Part shown: positions 41,334 to 49,904 of the stretch, one piece after another
How the letters are laid out: each line of letters opens with the position of its first letter
How positions within the stretch are numbered: position 1 is the stretch's first letter
Origin: Flavobacterium sp. ov086
GTDB taxonomy: Bacteria; Bacteroidota; Bacteroidia; Flavobacteriales; Flavobacteriaceae
Direction of reading: 5' to 3'
DNA: 64,000 bases
Assembly (NCBI RefSeq): GCF_900187965.1
Contig: NZ_FZNL01000015.1
Span: 62,001 to 126,000, forward strand
Notes under the pieces: model-generated
Told to the model about the DNA's origin: nothing
What the model saw: the letters and a program-made list of their open reading frames with translations, nothing else
Database searches by the model: none
Made by a program: the position numbers and the translations under genes

Positions 41334-42362
41334 TTGGTAAATAAAAAGCGAAATATAATTCTGTTTTCCGTACTTGGTTTAGCCCTTCTGTTTATGTTTT
41401 TTCTAGACATTAGTTTGGGATCGGTTACGATTCCTTTCAAAGAAGTTTATACCAGTATAACAGGCGGTCAGGCAAGTAAATCAACGTGGGAATATATCAT
41501 TATTAATTATCGTTTACCAAAGGCAATCACAGCAGTTTTAGTTGGGGTTGGTTTGTCAGTAAGCGGATTGTTAATGCAGACATTGTTTAGGAATCCATTG
41601 GCTGGACCAGATGTTTTAGGATTAAGTTCCGGAGCAATTTTGGCGGTGGCAATTGTAATTTTAGGTGCAGGTTTTTTACCTACATTTTTAAATTCAATTT
41701 TATTGTCTCCATACGGAATTGTATTGGCGTCTACACTAGGTAGTGTATCCGTTTTAATGTTGGTTTTAGTAGTAGCACAACATTTACGAAATACAATGGC
41801 AATTTTAATTGTAGGACTTATGTTTGGTAGTTTTACAAGTGCAATTGTTGGAGTTTTAACCTATTTCAGTTCAGCGGAGCAATTGCAGAAATTTACTTTT
41901 TGGTCGTTAGGAAGTTTAGGGAATCTTTCCTGGACTTCTATTTCTATTTTGGCAGTTTGTGTTGGTTTTGGCCTGCTTTTGAGTGCGAGTAGTATAAAAC
42001 CGTTAAACGCATTGCTTTTAGGAGAGAACTACGCAAAAAGTATGGGCTTAAATTATAAGAAATCCCGACTTGTTATCATTTTTGCAACAAGTATTTTGGC
42101 CGGAAGCATAACAGCTTTTGCTGGACCTGTAGCTTTTATAGGTTTGGCAGTTCCACACATTGCAAAGCTGACTTTTCAAACCAGTAATCATGCTATTTTA
42201 TATTGGAGTACTTTTTTCTATGGAGGAATAATTATGCTGTTTTGCGATATGGCATCTCAGATGCCGGGATTAGAGACTACATTGCCAATCAATGCAATAA
42301 CATCGATAATTGGCGCACCGGTTGTAGTGTATTTATTAATGAGAAAAAGAAATTTTCAATAG
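41334..42362 (+). CDS. btuC: FecCD-family permease, BtuC-like
   Basis: 342 aa, about ten TM helices. Family blocks are RLPKAITAVLVGVGLSVSGLLMQTLFRNPLAGPDVLG (here cut as RLPKAITAVL and NPLAGPDVLG), GENYAKSMGL, and AGPVAFIGLAVPHIAKL. The likely start is TTG at 41334, five bases after the btuF stop; the next in-frame ATG would remove the first TM helix. It forms the membrane channel of the corrinoid importer. Confidence 0.88.
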   Translation: MVNKKRNIILFSVLGLALLFMFFLDISLGSVTIPFKEVYTSITGGQASKSTWEYIIINYRLPKAITAVLVGVGLSVSGLLMQTLFRNPLAGPDVLGLSSGAILAVAIVILGAGFLPTFLNSILLSPYGIVLASTLGSVSVLMLVLVVAQHLRNTMAILIVGLMFGSFTSAIVGVLTYFSSAEQLQKFTFWSLGSLGNLSWTSISILAVCVGFGLLLSASSIKPLNALLLGENYAKSMGLNYKKSRLVIIFATSILAGSITAFAGPVAFIGLAVPHIAKLTFQTSNHAILYWSTFFYGGIIMLFCDMASQMPGLETTLPINAITSIIGAPVVVYLLMRKRNFQ

Positions 42363-42370
42363 AAAGTATT

Positions 42371-42480
42371 GCCCGCAGATTATGCGGATTTAACAGATTT
42401 ACACAGATTCTTAAAATCGTTTTAATCATTATAATCTGTGGCAAAAAAAACTTAGCAACTTAGCATCTCAGAACCTTAGT
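42371..42480. repeat. Hairpin repeat between btuC and btuD
   Basis: CCGCA/TGCGG (near 42373-42387) and CACAGATT/AATCTGTG (42402-42409 and 42433-42440) form hairpins, followed by repeated CTTAGCA/CTTAG words. The phrases AATCTGTGGC and ACTTAGCA are like dispersed repeats I recall from Flavobacterium. It opens a 126-base gap inside an otherwise tight operon. Confidence 0.6.
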
Positions 42481-42488
42481 AACTATAA

Positions 42489-43268
42489 ATGATGAAATCG
42501 ATCCTAAAAACCTCAAATTTAACTATTGGCTATAAGTCCAAGAAAGAAACTGTGACTATTGCCCAGGATTTGAATTTGAATTTAAGTTCCGGAAAACTTA
42601 TTTCCTTAATTGGAGCAAACGGAATAGGAAAATCGACTTTGCTGAGAACTATTACTGGAATTCAGCATCCATTGGCGGGGAATGTTTTTTTGAATGATAA
42701 AAATATAAATACTTATAAACCTTTAGATTTAGCACAAAATTTAAGTTTGGTTTTAACCGAAAAATTACCACCAAGTAATTTATCAGTTTTTGAGTTAGTG
42801 GCGCTGGGGCGCCAGCCTTATACAAATTGGATTGGTAGTTTGACTCCAGCTGATATCGAAAAAGTACAGGAAGCTTTAGAACTAACTCAAATTGAACATT
42901 TAGCTCAAAAAAGACATTTTGAAATTAGTGACGGACAATTACAAAAGGTTTTAATAGCAAGAGCTTTGGCGCAAGATACTCCATTAATTATTTTGGATGA
43001 ACCAACAACACATCTTGATTTATTGCACAAAGTTTCACTCTTTAAATTGCTGAAGAAACTAACACAAGAAACTCAAAAATGTATTTTGTTCTCAACACAT
43101 GATATTGATTTGGCGATACAATTAAGTGATGAAATGATTATCATGACACCAGATTTAGTAGTTCAGGATGAGCCTTGTAATTTAATTTCAAAAGGAAGTT
43201 TCGCCACTTTATTCAAAGACGAACATATTATTTTTGATGCCGAAAAAGGGAAGTTTGTGATTACTTAA
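42489..43268 (+). CDS. btuD: ABC transporter ATPase, BtuD-like
   Basis: 259 aa. Walker A GANGIGKST (near 36-44), signature ISDGQLQKVLIARALA, which has SDGQ in place of SGGQ, and Walker B LIILDEPTTHLD. The H-loop is FSTHDIDLA. The Gly-to-Asp change in the signature is notable but occurs in some importers of this family. It completes the btuF-btuC-btuD set. Start may be 42489 or 42492. Confidence 0.88.
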   Translation: MMKSILKTSNLTIGYKSKKETVTIAQDLNLNLSSGKLISLIGANGIGKSTLLRTITGIQHPLAGNVFLNDKNINTYKPLDLAQNLSLVLTEKLPPSNLSVFELVALGRQPYTNWIGSLTPADIEKVQEALELTQIEHLAQKRHFEISDGQLQKVLIARALAQDTPLIILDEPTTHLDLLHKVSLFKLLKKLTQETQKCILFSTHDIDLAIQLSDEMIIMTPDLVVQDEPCNLISKGSFATLFKDEHIIFDAEKGKFVIT

Positions 43269-43744
43269 ACGAGATTATTTTCTCTCTTATATTTGTTTCT
43301 TTGTATTGTAAGAGTAATCGTTAGTTCACTAATATCTGTGCTTAAATTTTTAAGATTAAATTTCATTACCTGATCTGAATCAATAATATAGTAAGTGAAA
43401 TAGTGACGGATATCTTTGGAATTTATATATTCAGTAATTACTCTTTCATTTTCAATATTGCTCCATGGAACCAGATTTAAATTTTGATACTGAATTCCCT
43501 CAGAATTAATTCTAAATTGAATTTCATCAATTCTTTTTATTCCTTTAATTAAATAAGGAATTTGAAATAGAAAAATACCCAGTAACACAAGAAATATAAG
43601 AGATTGATCCTGATTTAGAAAATATATTGCAGCAACAATAAGTCCAATTAAAAGTAATATTCTCAAAAGAATATTTGTTCTTGTATAGTAAATTAAGAAT
43701 TCTTTAGAATAACTTAAGTTGTTTATTTCAATTAATGGCCTCAT
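43265..43744 (-). CDS. Small membrane protein with PH-like C-terminal part
   Basis: 159 aa. Two adjacent TM helices at about 27-45 and 50-68, followed by a soluble beta-rich part (IDEIQFRINSEGIQYQNLNLVPWSNIENERVI) of the kind seen in bacterial PH-like membrane proteins. I do not recognise a named family with certainty. It overlaps the btuD end by four bases, tail to tail, and sits one base from trmL. Confidence 0.65.
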   Translation of the reverse strand: MRPLIEINNLSYSKEFLIYYTRTNILLRILLLIGLIVAAIYFLNQDQSLIFLVLLGIFLFQIPYLIKGIKRIDEIQFRINSEGIQYQNLNLVPWSNIENERVITEYINSKDIRHYFTYYIIDSDQVMKFNLKNLSTDISELTITLTIQRNKYKRENNLV

Positions 43745-43745
43745 C

Positions 43746-44201
43746 TTAAACCTTCAATCCAATTTGTCTCTTAGCTTCACCAACTACAAAAGCAACAGAA
43801 TTAGCAATATTAAAGCTTCGGATTAATTTTGACATCGGAATGGTTAAATGATTCTCAAAACGGGCTAAAACTTCCTTACTTAAACCAACGCTTTCTTTTC
43901 CGAAAACCAACCAATCTCCATCTTGAAAATCAGTTTCAAGATAAGATTTCTCTGCATGAGAGCTCATCAAAAATACACGTGACTGATCTGGAATCTGTTG
44001 AATCCATTCTTCTATATTTTGATATTCGGTTACGTTAAGATGTACCCAATAATCCAAACCCGAACGTTTCAGGTTTTTATCATTAATCACAAATCCAAAA
44101 GGATGAATTAAGTGTAATCTACTTTCTGTACCCACACATAATCGTCCGATATTTCCAGTATTATTTGGTATTTCAGGTTCTACAAGAACAACGTTTAGCA
44201 T
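43746..44201 (-). CDS. trmL: tRNA (cytidine(34)-2'-O)-methyltransferase
   Basis: 151 aa, SPOUT fold. The opening VEPEIPNNTGNIGRLCVGT, the middle LVFGKESVGLSKEVL and the knot segment IPMSKLIRSFNIANSVAFVV match TrmL, which methylates the ribose of the wobble base in tRNA-Leu. Length is right for the family. Confidence 0.93.
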   Translation of the reverse strand: MLNVVLVEPEIPNNTGNIGRLCVGTESRLHLIHPFGFVINDKNLKRSGLDYWVHLNVTEYQNIEEWIQQIPDQSRVFLMSSHAEKSYLETDFQDGDWLVFGKESVGLSKEVLARFENHLTIPMSKLIRSFNIANSVAFVVGEAKRQIGLKV

Positions 44202-44288
44202 TATCGTTTATTTGTTTATTCGGTTAATTGTTAATCTGAGAATTTAGAATAAAAAATTATCTAATTTTCAAATTGACACATTATCTAA

Positions 44289-44861
44289 TTAATTCTCTAA
44301 TTTAAAATCGGAAACTTCAAGAACTTCTCCCGCTTTTAAGTGCTGCAAATATACATTTCCTATACGAACGCGAACTAATCTTAAAGTAGGAAAACCAACC
44401 GCAGCAGTCATTTTTCGAACCTGGCGAAACTTTCCTTCGTTTACGGTTATTGAAGCCCAGGATGTTGGTCCGTGGCGTTCGTCACGTATTTTTTTTGCCC
44501 TTGGACCAAAATCCGGAATTTCGGTTACAATAAAAGCAGAGCAAGGTTTGGTTTTGTATTTTCCGCCATCAAAACCAATTTCAACACCATTTTGCAATTG
44601 TTCAATCGCTTCGGGCGTGATAACACCATCAACCTGAACATAATATTCTTTGTCAACTTTTTTGCTTCTTATTTGTTCACTTACTTTTCCGTCTGTAGTT
44701 AATAAAAGCAATCCTTCGGAATCTTCATCAAGACGACCAATTGCCATTGTTCCTTCGGGGAAATCATGTAATTCACCCAAAAGCTTTTTCTTTCTTTTTA
44801 GCTCATATATAAATTGACTCAGATAACCGTAAGGTTTAAAAAGAATAAAATGTTGGTGCAT
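44289..44861 (-). CDS. Pseudouridine synthase, RluE/RsuA family
   Basis: 190 aa. The catalytic motif GRLDEDSEGLLLLTTDG near residues 42-58 contains the essential Asp. Also KEYYVQVDG and EGKFRQVRKMTAAVGFPTLRL near the end. The S4 domain found in RsuA/RluB is missing, as in RluE, which modifies 23S rRNA U2457. The assignment to RluE rather than RluF is by length and layout. Confidence 0.88.
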   Translation of the reverse strand: MHQHFILFKPYGYLSQFIYELKRKKKLLGELHDFPEGTMAIGRLDEDSEGLLLLTTDGKVSEQIRSKKVDKEYYVQVDGVITPEAIEQLQNGVEIGFDGGKYKTKPCSAFIVTEIPDFGPRAKKIRDERHGPTSWASITVNEGKFRQVRKMTAAVGFPTLRLVRVRIGNVYLQHLKAGEVLEVSDFKLEN

Positions 44862-44925
44862 GCTGTGTTTTTAGACTGCAAAGATAGTTTTGTTTGAGAA
44901 AGTAAATAATTCCTGGCGGCATTTA

Positions 44926-45132
44926 TTACTGTTTTGAAGCTTTCATTTTCTTCAGCCATGAAAAAACAAACCAGATCACCGTTATCGCAAATAAGAGGAG
45001 CAACGGCATATAGTAATCTTTAAAAAAATCATGAAAATAGCTTCCTACTAAAATGTAAATCGATGCCATACATAGTTTTATCGAAATAAATTCGGCATTG
45101 GACCAACTTGTTTTGATTTTGAAAAAGTTCAT
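44926..45132 (-). CDS. Small membrane protein, about 68 aa
   Basis: The frame is open from 45255, but the ATG at 45132 (MNFFKIKTSWSNAEFISIKL) gives a compact protein with two TM helices (about 18-34 and 41-59) and a basic end. The upstream part looks like non-coding AT-rich DNA. Similar small proteins occur in Flavobacteriia; no function known. Confidence 0.55.
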   Translation of the reverse strand: MNFFKIKTSWSNAEFISIKLCMASIYILVGSYFHDFFKDYYMPLLLLFAITVIWFVFSWLKKMKASKQ

Positions 45133-45309
45133 TATAAGTGATTTTAGATTTTTATTAAAATTACAATTTTCAAGAATATTCTGCAATATTTTAGGTTTTA
45201 ATAAATTGAAAGTTAAGGTTTTAATATTGTTTTTAAAAGTGATATAGAAACCCAAAGCTATGTTAAAGAACTTATTTCTTATTCTTAAAATTCGTAATAT
45301 TATATAGTA

Positions 45310-45699
45310 ATGAAAAAAATTAATGTTATGGAAAATGATAATTTAGGTTCCAAAAAGATAAACGGAACACAGAAAGATAGTGAAGATTTAAAAGGAAAAA
45401 AAGTTTCGCACGAGAAAGTACCGTATACACCAAAGCTCAAAAAAGAAGTCGTGACAGATGCTGATGGAAATAAGGAAATTGTGGATCGGGCAAGAAATGA
45501 AAATGAAAATATTAAAGAAGTTTCGAACGGAATTGATTCCGATAATCCAAATGCAAATCGCGGTGTTTCGACTGATGAAGAAGCAAAAAAAACGGTTGAG
45601 AACAAAGACAGAAACTCAGATGTAAATCCAAATCGTTATCCAAATTCAAATCCTGATAATCATAAAGACAGAGGGAATATGAAATTGGACGAAGAATGA
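45310..45699 (+). CDS. Hydrophilic Lys/Asn/Asp-rich protein
   Basis: 129 aa, no hydrophobic segment, very rich in Lys, Asn, Asp and Glu (VTDADGNKEIVDRARNENEN; NRYPNSNPDNHKDRGN). Probably disordered. It may be a stress-related hydrophilin; that is only suggested by composition. Met10 (MENDNLGSKK) is an alternative start. Monocistronic. Confidence 0.6.
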   Translation: MKKINVMENDNLGSKKINGTQKDSEDLKGKKVSHEKVPYTPKLKKEVVTDADGNKEIVDRARNENENIKEVSNGIDSDNPNANRGVSTDEEAKKTVENKDRNSDVNPNRYPNSNPDNHKDRGNMKLDEE

Positions 45700-45754
45700 A
45701 TTTTTCTTTATTTTGTATTAAAAGGGCCTGCCTAATTAAAGGCGCCTTTTCTGT

Positions 45755-46282
45755 TTAAGATTGAAACAATTTGTTGAATGTTTCAAAATCTACTTCAGGT
45801 ATTATTTCATAAAAATATTGCAATTGCCATTTCTGTGTTTTTTGAGCTTGCGGACTTGTCGTTTCAGCCCAAGGCGGATAAACACGTGTTGCTCGTTTGC
45901 CTTCTTTGGTTGGCGTAGAGAAGATTCCTTTTTCTAATAAAACAGTTTTCGGAAAAACAAACTGCCCCAGACGATCCCCTTTTCTTGTACTAACAATTAC
46001 AAAATCAATTTCGTCCGAAAAGTCAAAAGGTTCTATTATTCCTGATTTATTACGTTTCCATAAAGTCACAAACTGACCTGTTTTTACAGGAGTAATTTTA
46101 GCTTCTCTATAGCAAATATTCTTTTGGTCCAAGCAAAACTGATAAGCGTTATACTCCGCGCTCTCTGGCACTGGCTGAGGTTGTGAACAGTTGAAATCAA
46201 GACAATCATAAACCAATTCTTTAGCTAAATTTAAATCTTTGGAAATAGACTTTTGATTTAACCAGTTACTTTTAACTATCAT
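45755..46282 (-). CDS. MepB-family protein
   Basis: 175 aa. It matches MepB, the third gene of the S. aureus mepRAB locus: FCLDQKNICYREAKITPVKTGQFVTLWKR, DEIDFVIVSTRKGDRLGQFVFPK and RATRVYPPWAETTSPQAQKTQ (in overlapping parts). No signal peptide. Biochemical role unknown. No MepA-like efflux gene is next to it. Confidence 0.88.
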   Translation of the reverse strand: MIVKSNWLNQKSISKDLNLAKELVYDCLDFNCSQPQPVPESAEYNAYQFCLDQKNICYREAKITPVKTGQFVTLWKRNKSGIIEPFDFSDEIDFVIVSTRKGDRLGQFVFPKTVLLEKGIFSTPTKEGKRATRVYPPWAETTSPQAQKTQKWQLQYFYEIIPEVDFETFNKLFQS

Positions 46283-46335
46283 TTTAGAATATTGGCTTAG
46301 AAATTATTGTTACTTTTTGGGAAAGGTACTATTTT

Positions 46336-48081
46336 TTAGAATGAAACATTCAATCCAAAATTCAATCCCCATTGAAATTGATTGAAAGATTGATTATTCA
46401 AGGGATTAAGATAATAATTTACAGCAGGCTCAGCAAAAATATTTGTCTTTTTATAAATACGATATTGCAAAGTAGTACTCAAAGTAGAACCATAAACAAA
46501 GTCATTTGCATTTACATTACTACCAATCGAGTTGCCATCTAGAGCTACATTGTTAGAAATCAGTTTCCCTACAAATCCGCCAGTATTCAAACTGATGCTT
46601 GCTTTGTTTCTAGTAAATACAGCGTATGAAACTTCTAAAGGCATTTCGATATATTTAAGGCTTTGATCTAAATTTCCACTTTCTAAGTTATCACTTTGAA
46701 TATCACTTTGTTTTAATGCATCTGTAGTACTATTTGAAACAAAAACATAATTGGAATTATTTGTTATTCGTGCTGGTGCAATTGATTCGCTCGCAACATA
46801 ATAACCTTTAGGACTTAACGAAGCAACAGTTTTTGTGTTTATATAAGAAACATTTGCAATACTTTGCCCCAGTTCATTAATCTTAAGGCCTGATCCTACA
46901 GCCCATTTATTAGTAATCTTATATTTTGTTTTAACACCATAGGTGCTACCTTGTTTCGAATCGTTTGCGTAACCTAGTGTTTTGTCATTTTTACTGTTTT
47001 GAGAATTTGCGATACCGGCAAAAACTTCTACAGCCCATTTTTCAGCATTAGAAACAGATTTAGTTTCTTTATCTTTTTTAGTTTCAGGAGTTACGGCTGC
47101 AATACCTTTTTCCAGATTTTGAAGCTCTGCTAACTGTACAGAGTCTATTTTGCTTGTTGAACTGTTTGATTTTGAATTGCCTTTTTCATTGCTGGCAATA
47201 AAATCTTTTTTAGAATAATCTATTGTTTTACTTTTTTGAATTTCTCTGCTATTATTTGTTGTATTTTGATTGCTATTAAAAGCAGGGTTTGACGAATAAA
47301 AAGCAATGTTGTTGCTGTTTTTTGCGCCTGTTTTATCTTCAAAAAGAGATTTTGACAATTGATTTTTTGAGTTTGAATTAAATCCATTTGTTTTGCCTGA
47401 ATTAAACGTTTTCTCCGTAAGAATCTTGTCTGTAGCTGTTTTTTTATTATTTGGAAGTTGGTATTTAGAAACAGAATTAAACGAATCTTTTTTCCCTGTT
47501 ATAAATGTTTGTTCCGCTACAGCTTGATTTGTATTCCTTTTTTCAATGTTTGATTTTTTGTGTGTACTGTTATTATTTGTTTTGTTTTCAGAATCAACAT
47601 GAGCCACAGCAGTTTCTGGTTTTTGATAAATAGTAACAGACGGTTTGATTGCTTTTTTTGATGATGATGAATCTCCTTTAGATGTATTTGATTTTTCTTT
47701 GACTTTATTGTTTTCTACCAGATTTTCTTTGGTTTGATTTTTTTCAAAACCCTCTTTCAAAATTTTATTTTCTGGAGTAGATATTGTGCTATCATTTAAG
47801 TTGTTTTTATTCTTTTCAGTTTTCTCTTCAATAACAACTTTATTAGTACCAGAGGCGCCGTTATTCAGGTTTTTAATTCCTGAATCAGAAGTAAAATGTA
47901 AAACAGAAGGAAGCAACAAACCTAATAAAAGGCATGCGGCAGCCGACCACCAAAGAATAGCTCTTTTTTTCTTTTTAGGTTGGTCTAGTTTTTCTTCAAT
48001 TTGCCCCCATAATTCAGGAGGAGGAACACTTGAAAAGTCTTCCATTGATGAAAAAATATCTTCTATATTTTGTTTTTTCAT
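46336..48081 (-). CDS. Anti-sigma-like protein fused to an outer-membrane beta-barrel
   Basis: 581 aa in three parts. Residues 1-35 are cytoplasmic (NIEDIFSSMEDFSSVPPPELW), of the type found in Bacteroidota anti-sigma proteins. One TM helix follows at about 41-60 (ILWWSAAACLLLGLLLPSV). Residues 65-335 form a long Asn/Ser/Lys/Thr-rich linker. Residues 345-581 form beta strands ending FGLNVSF, the sort of C-terminus used by outer-membrane barrels. It overlaps the sigma gene by four bases. The topology would span the whole envelope. Function inferred, not known. Confidence 0.75.
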   Translation of the reverse strand: MKKQNIEDIFSSMEDFSSVPPPELWGQIEEKLDQPKKKKRAILWWSAAACLLLGLLLPSVLHFTSDSGIKNLNNGASGTNKVVIEEKTEKNKNNLNDSTISTPENKILKEGFEKNQTKENLVENNKVKEKSNTSKGDSSSSKKAIKPSVTIYQKPETAVAHVDSENKTNNNSTHKKSNIEKRNTNQAVAEQTFITGKKDSFNSVSKYQLPNNKKTATDKILTEKTFNSGKTNGFNSNSKNQLSKSLFEDKTGAKNSNNIAFYSSNPAFNSNQNTTNNSREIQKSKTIDYSKKDFIASNEKGNSKSNSSTSKIDSVQLAELQNLEKGIAAVTPETKKDKETKSVSNAEKWAVEVFAGIANSQNSKNDKTLGYANDSKQGSTYGVKTKYKITNKWAVGSGLKINELGQSIANVSYINTKTVASLSPKGYYVASESIAPARITNNSNYVFVSNSTTDALKQSDIQSDNLESGNLDQSLKYIEMPLEVSYAVFTRNKASISLNTGGFVGKLISNNVALDGNSIGSNVNANDFVYGSTLSTTLQYRIYKKTNIFAEPAVNYYLNPLNNQSFNQFQWGLNFGLNVSF

Positions 48082-48629
48082 GCTATTTTAAAATTTTTTA
48101 TGCTCAAAATTCTTTTCTGCAAAATGTGCTTGGCTCTATTTAAATTTGATTTTGACGTTCCTTCGGAGATCTTTAATAATTCGGCGATTTCTTTATGTTT
48201 CATTTTTTCAAAAACATACAAGTTAAAAACGGTCCTGTATTGATCTGGTAAATCCCGAATATATTCTAACAGTTTTTCTTGTTCTATAGGGATAGCTTCT
48301 AATTCTTCCTCTTCGACAAAATCTGTATCGGGGTCAAAAACATCCAGAAAGAAACTTTCTTTTTTCTTTTTATTTAAAGTCTCAATCAATTTATTAATGA
48401 AAATACGTTTTAGCCAGCCTTCAAAACTTCCTTCAAATTTATATTGGCCAATTTTCTGAAAAACAATTACAAATGCCTCCTGAAATACATCTTTGGCATC
48501 GTCTTCGTTTTTCATATATTTCAGGCAAATACCGTATAAAACAGGAGAGAACAACTGATAAATTTTCAGTTGTCCTTCTCTGTCATTTTTCAGGCATAGC
48601 TTGATATATTTTTCTAAATCGTCTTTCAA
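48078..48629 (-). CDS. ECF-type RNA polymerase sigma factor
   Basis: 183 aa. Region 2 is LYGICLKYMKNEDDAKDVFQEAFVIVF; region 4 is LPDQYRTVFNLYVFEKMKHKEIAELLKISEGTSKSNLNRAKHIL (in parts). Layout fits Bacteroidota ECF sigma factors. It is first in an operon with the TM/beta-barrel protein. A palindrome and a possible TATTTTTG box lie upstream. Confidence 0.92.
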   Translation of the reverse strand: MKDDLEKYIKLCLKNDREGQLKIYQLFSPVLYGICLKYMKNEDDAKDVFQEAFVIVFQKIGQYKFEGSFEGWLKRIFINKLIETLNKKKKESFFLDVFDPDTDFVEEEELEAIPIEQEKLLEYIRDLPDQYRTVFNLYVFEKMKHKEIAELLKISEGTSKSNLNRAKHILQKRILSIKNFKIA

Positions 48630-48657
48630 GAAGTGGTTAAATTTGGTTTTGCAAAAA

Positions 48658-48683
48658 TAGTTTTTATAAGCTTATAAAACTAT
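48658..48683. promoter_or_regulatory. Palindrome upstream of the ECF sigma gene
   Basis: TTTATAAGCTTATAAA (16 bp, exact) sits inside a longer near-palindrome TAGTTTT...AAAACTA. A TATTTTTG -7-like box on the minus strand (48659-48652) touches it, so it could be an operator for the sigma operon. Confidence 0.4.
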
Positions 48684-48835
48684 CTTTTATAATAGTACGA
48701 ATTGCGTCTTGATTGTTTTTTTACGATTGTTAGGTTTTGATTGTCAGGTCTTTCTGTTTTAAAAGTGTTGCCTTCAAAGCTAATTAAGCAATCTTTTTAC
48801 GGATCAAAACATCAAAATCTCTTTTTATAATTTGA

Positions 48836-49717
48836 TTATTTTAAGCTAGTGATTTTGTCCTTTATTAATTTTTTGAAAAGTTTAATTTCGGAGCCCTGAT
48901 CATCAGTGTCGTTATTGTCAATATAAATTCTGGTAACTTTTAGACCTTTATGAAGCTCAAAATATACACCACCCTGACCAGCTGAATCCGGAGTACCATA
49001 TGTTTTTGTTTGCCCTTGGTTGTTTAAAATTTCAGAAGGAACACTTGATAATAATGAAGCATAATCACCTCTCTTAGTTGTTGCGGTGTATCTGTATTGG
49101 CTAAAATCGTAACCTCCAGAAACAACATTTTGGAACTTCAGAATATTAAAATCATTTATCTGAAAGAAATTTTGACAATCAGCTCCTGTACATTGTGCTT
49201 TATATGTTCCGATGATAATATTGTCCGGATTTTCAGTAGCTTTAATAAATATGATTGGTTTGGAAGTTTTAGGAATCAAAACAAAATCTGATGGATAAGT
49301 TGAGGTTGGTGATGTTGTCTCACCTGGCAAAGGTGATTTTTCGTAAAAGTTGACAATCATTTGACATTTGTTTTCAACTATATTAGTAATTTTAATTGTA
49401 TAGCCACTTGAAGATTTTATTCCAGAGAAAACTCCAATTAAATAGTTTTTAGTAAAATCTATTGCAGGATCACTTGAGTTAGGGCAAGTATTTGTATGTT
49501 TTTTAAAATACTTATCCATATTTTCCTGTGAAGTTGCAATAAGTGCCACAGCATTAGTTGGGTTTGTTACCATACTATAATTACAGAAAAGAGGATATCC
49601 TGTGAACGAAACATCAGAATAAGTTCCGCAATCTATATTCATTTTATCGTCGTTACTAAGGGAACATGCGCTAAATCCAAAAGCTATAAATAAGCTCAAC
49701 ATTACTTTTTTCATCAT
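48836..49717 (-). CDS. Lipoprotein of unknown function
   Basis: 293 aa. Lipobox FGFSACSL (Cys18 from Met1). The mature protein is beta-rich with several Cys residues (MNIDCGTYSDVSF, LFCNYSM, NTCPNSSD, ENKCQMIVNF, AQCTGADCQNFF), which suggests disulfides. No family recognised. Start is 49717 or 49714 (two Met codons). Monocistronic. Confidence 0.7.
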   Translation of the reverse strand: MMKKVMLSLFIAFGFSACSLSNDDKMNIDCGTYSDVSFTGYPLFCNYSMVTNPTNAVALIATSQENMDKYFKKHTNTCPNSSDPAIDFTKNYLIGVFSGIKSSSGYTIKITNIVENKCQMIVNFYEKSPLPGETTSPTSTYPSDFVLIPKTSKPIIFIKATENPDNIIIGTYKAQCTGADCQNFFQINDFNILKFQNVVSGGYDFSQYRYTATTKRGDYASLLSSVPSEILNNQGQTKTYGTPDSAGQGGVYFELHKGLKVTRIYIDNNDTDDQGSEIKLFKKLIKDKITSLK

Positions 49718-49904
49718 TATATTGTATTAGGTTATAATTCGTAGATGAATTTCTTTTAAAAAGGTTGCGTTAAAAAGAGAACTTTTTTTATTTATTTTTT
49801 TAAGTTCAAGTCATTTAGAATCAGTATGAATCAATAAAATTTTAGTTTTAAAAATTAAGTACTACGTATTATTGCTTACTTTTACTTTTAAAATAACCTT
49901 AAGT

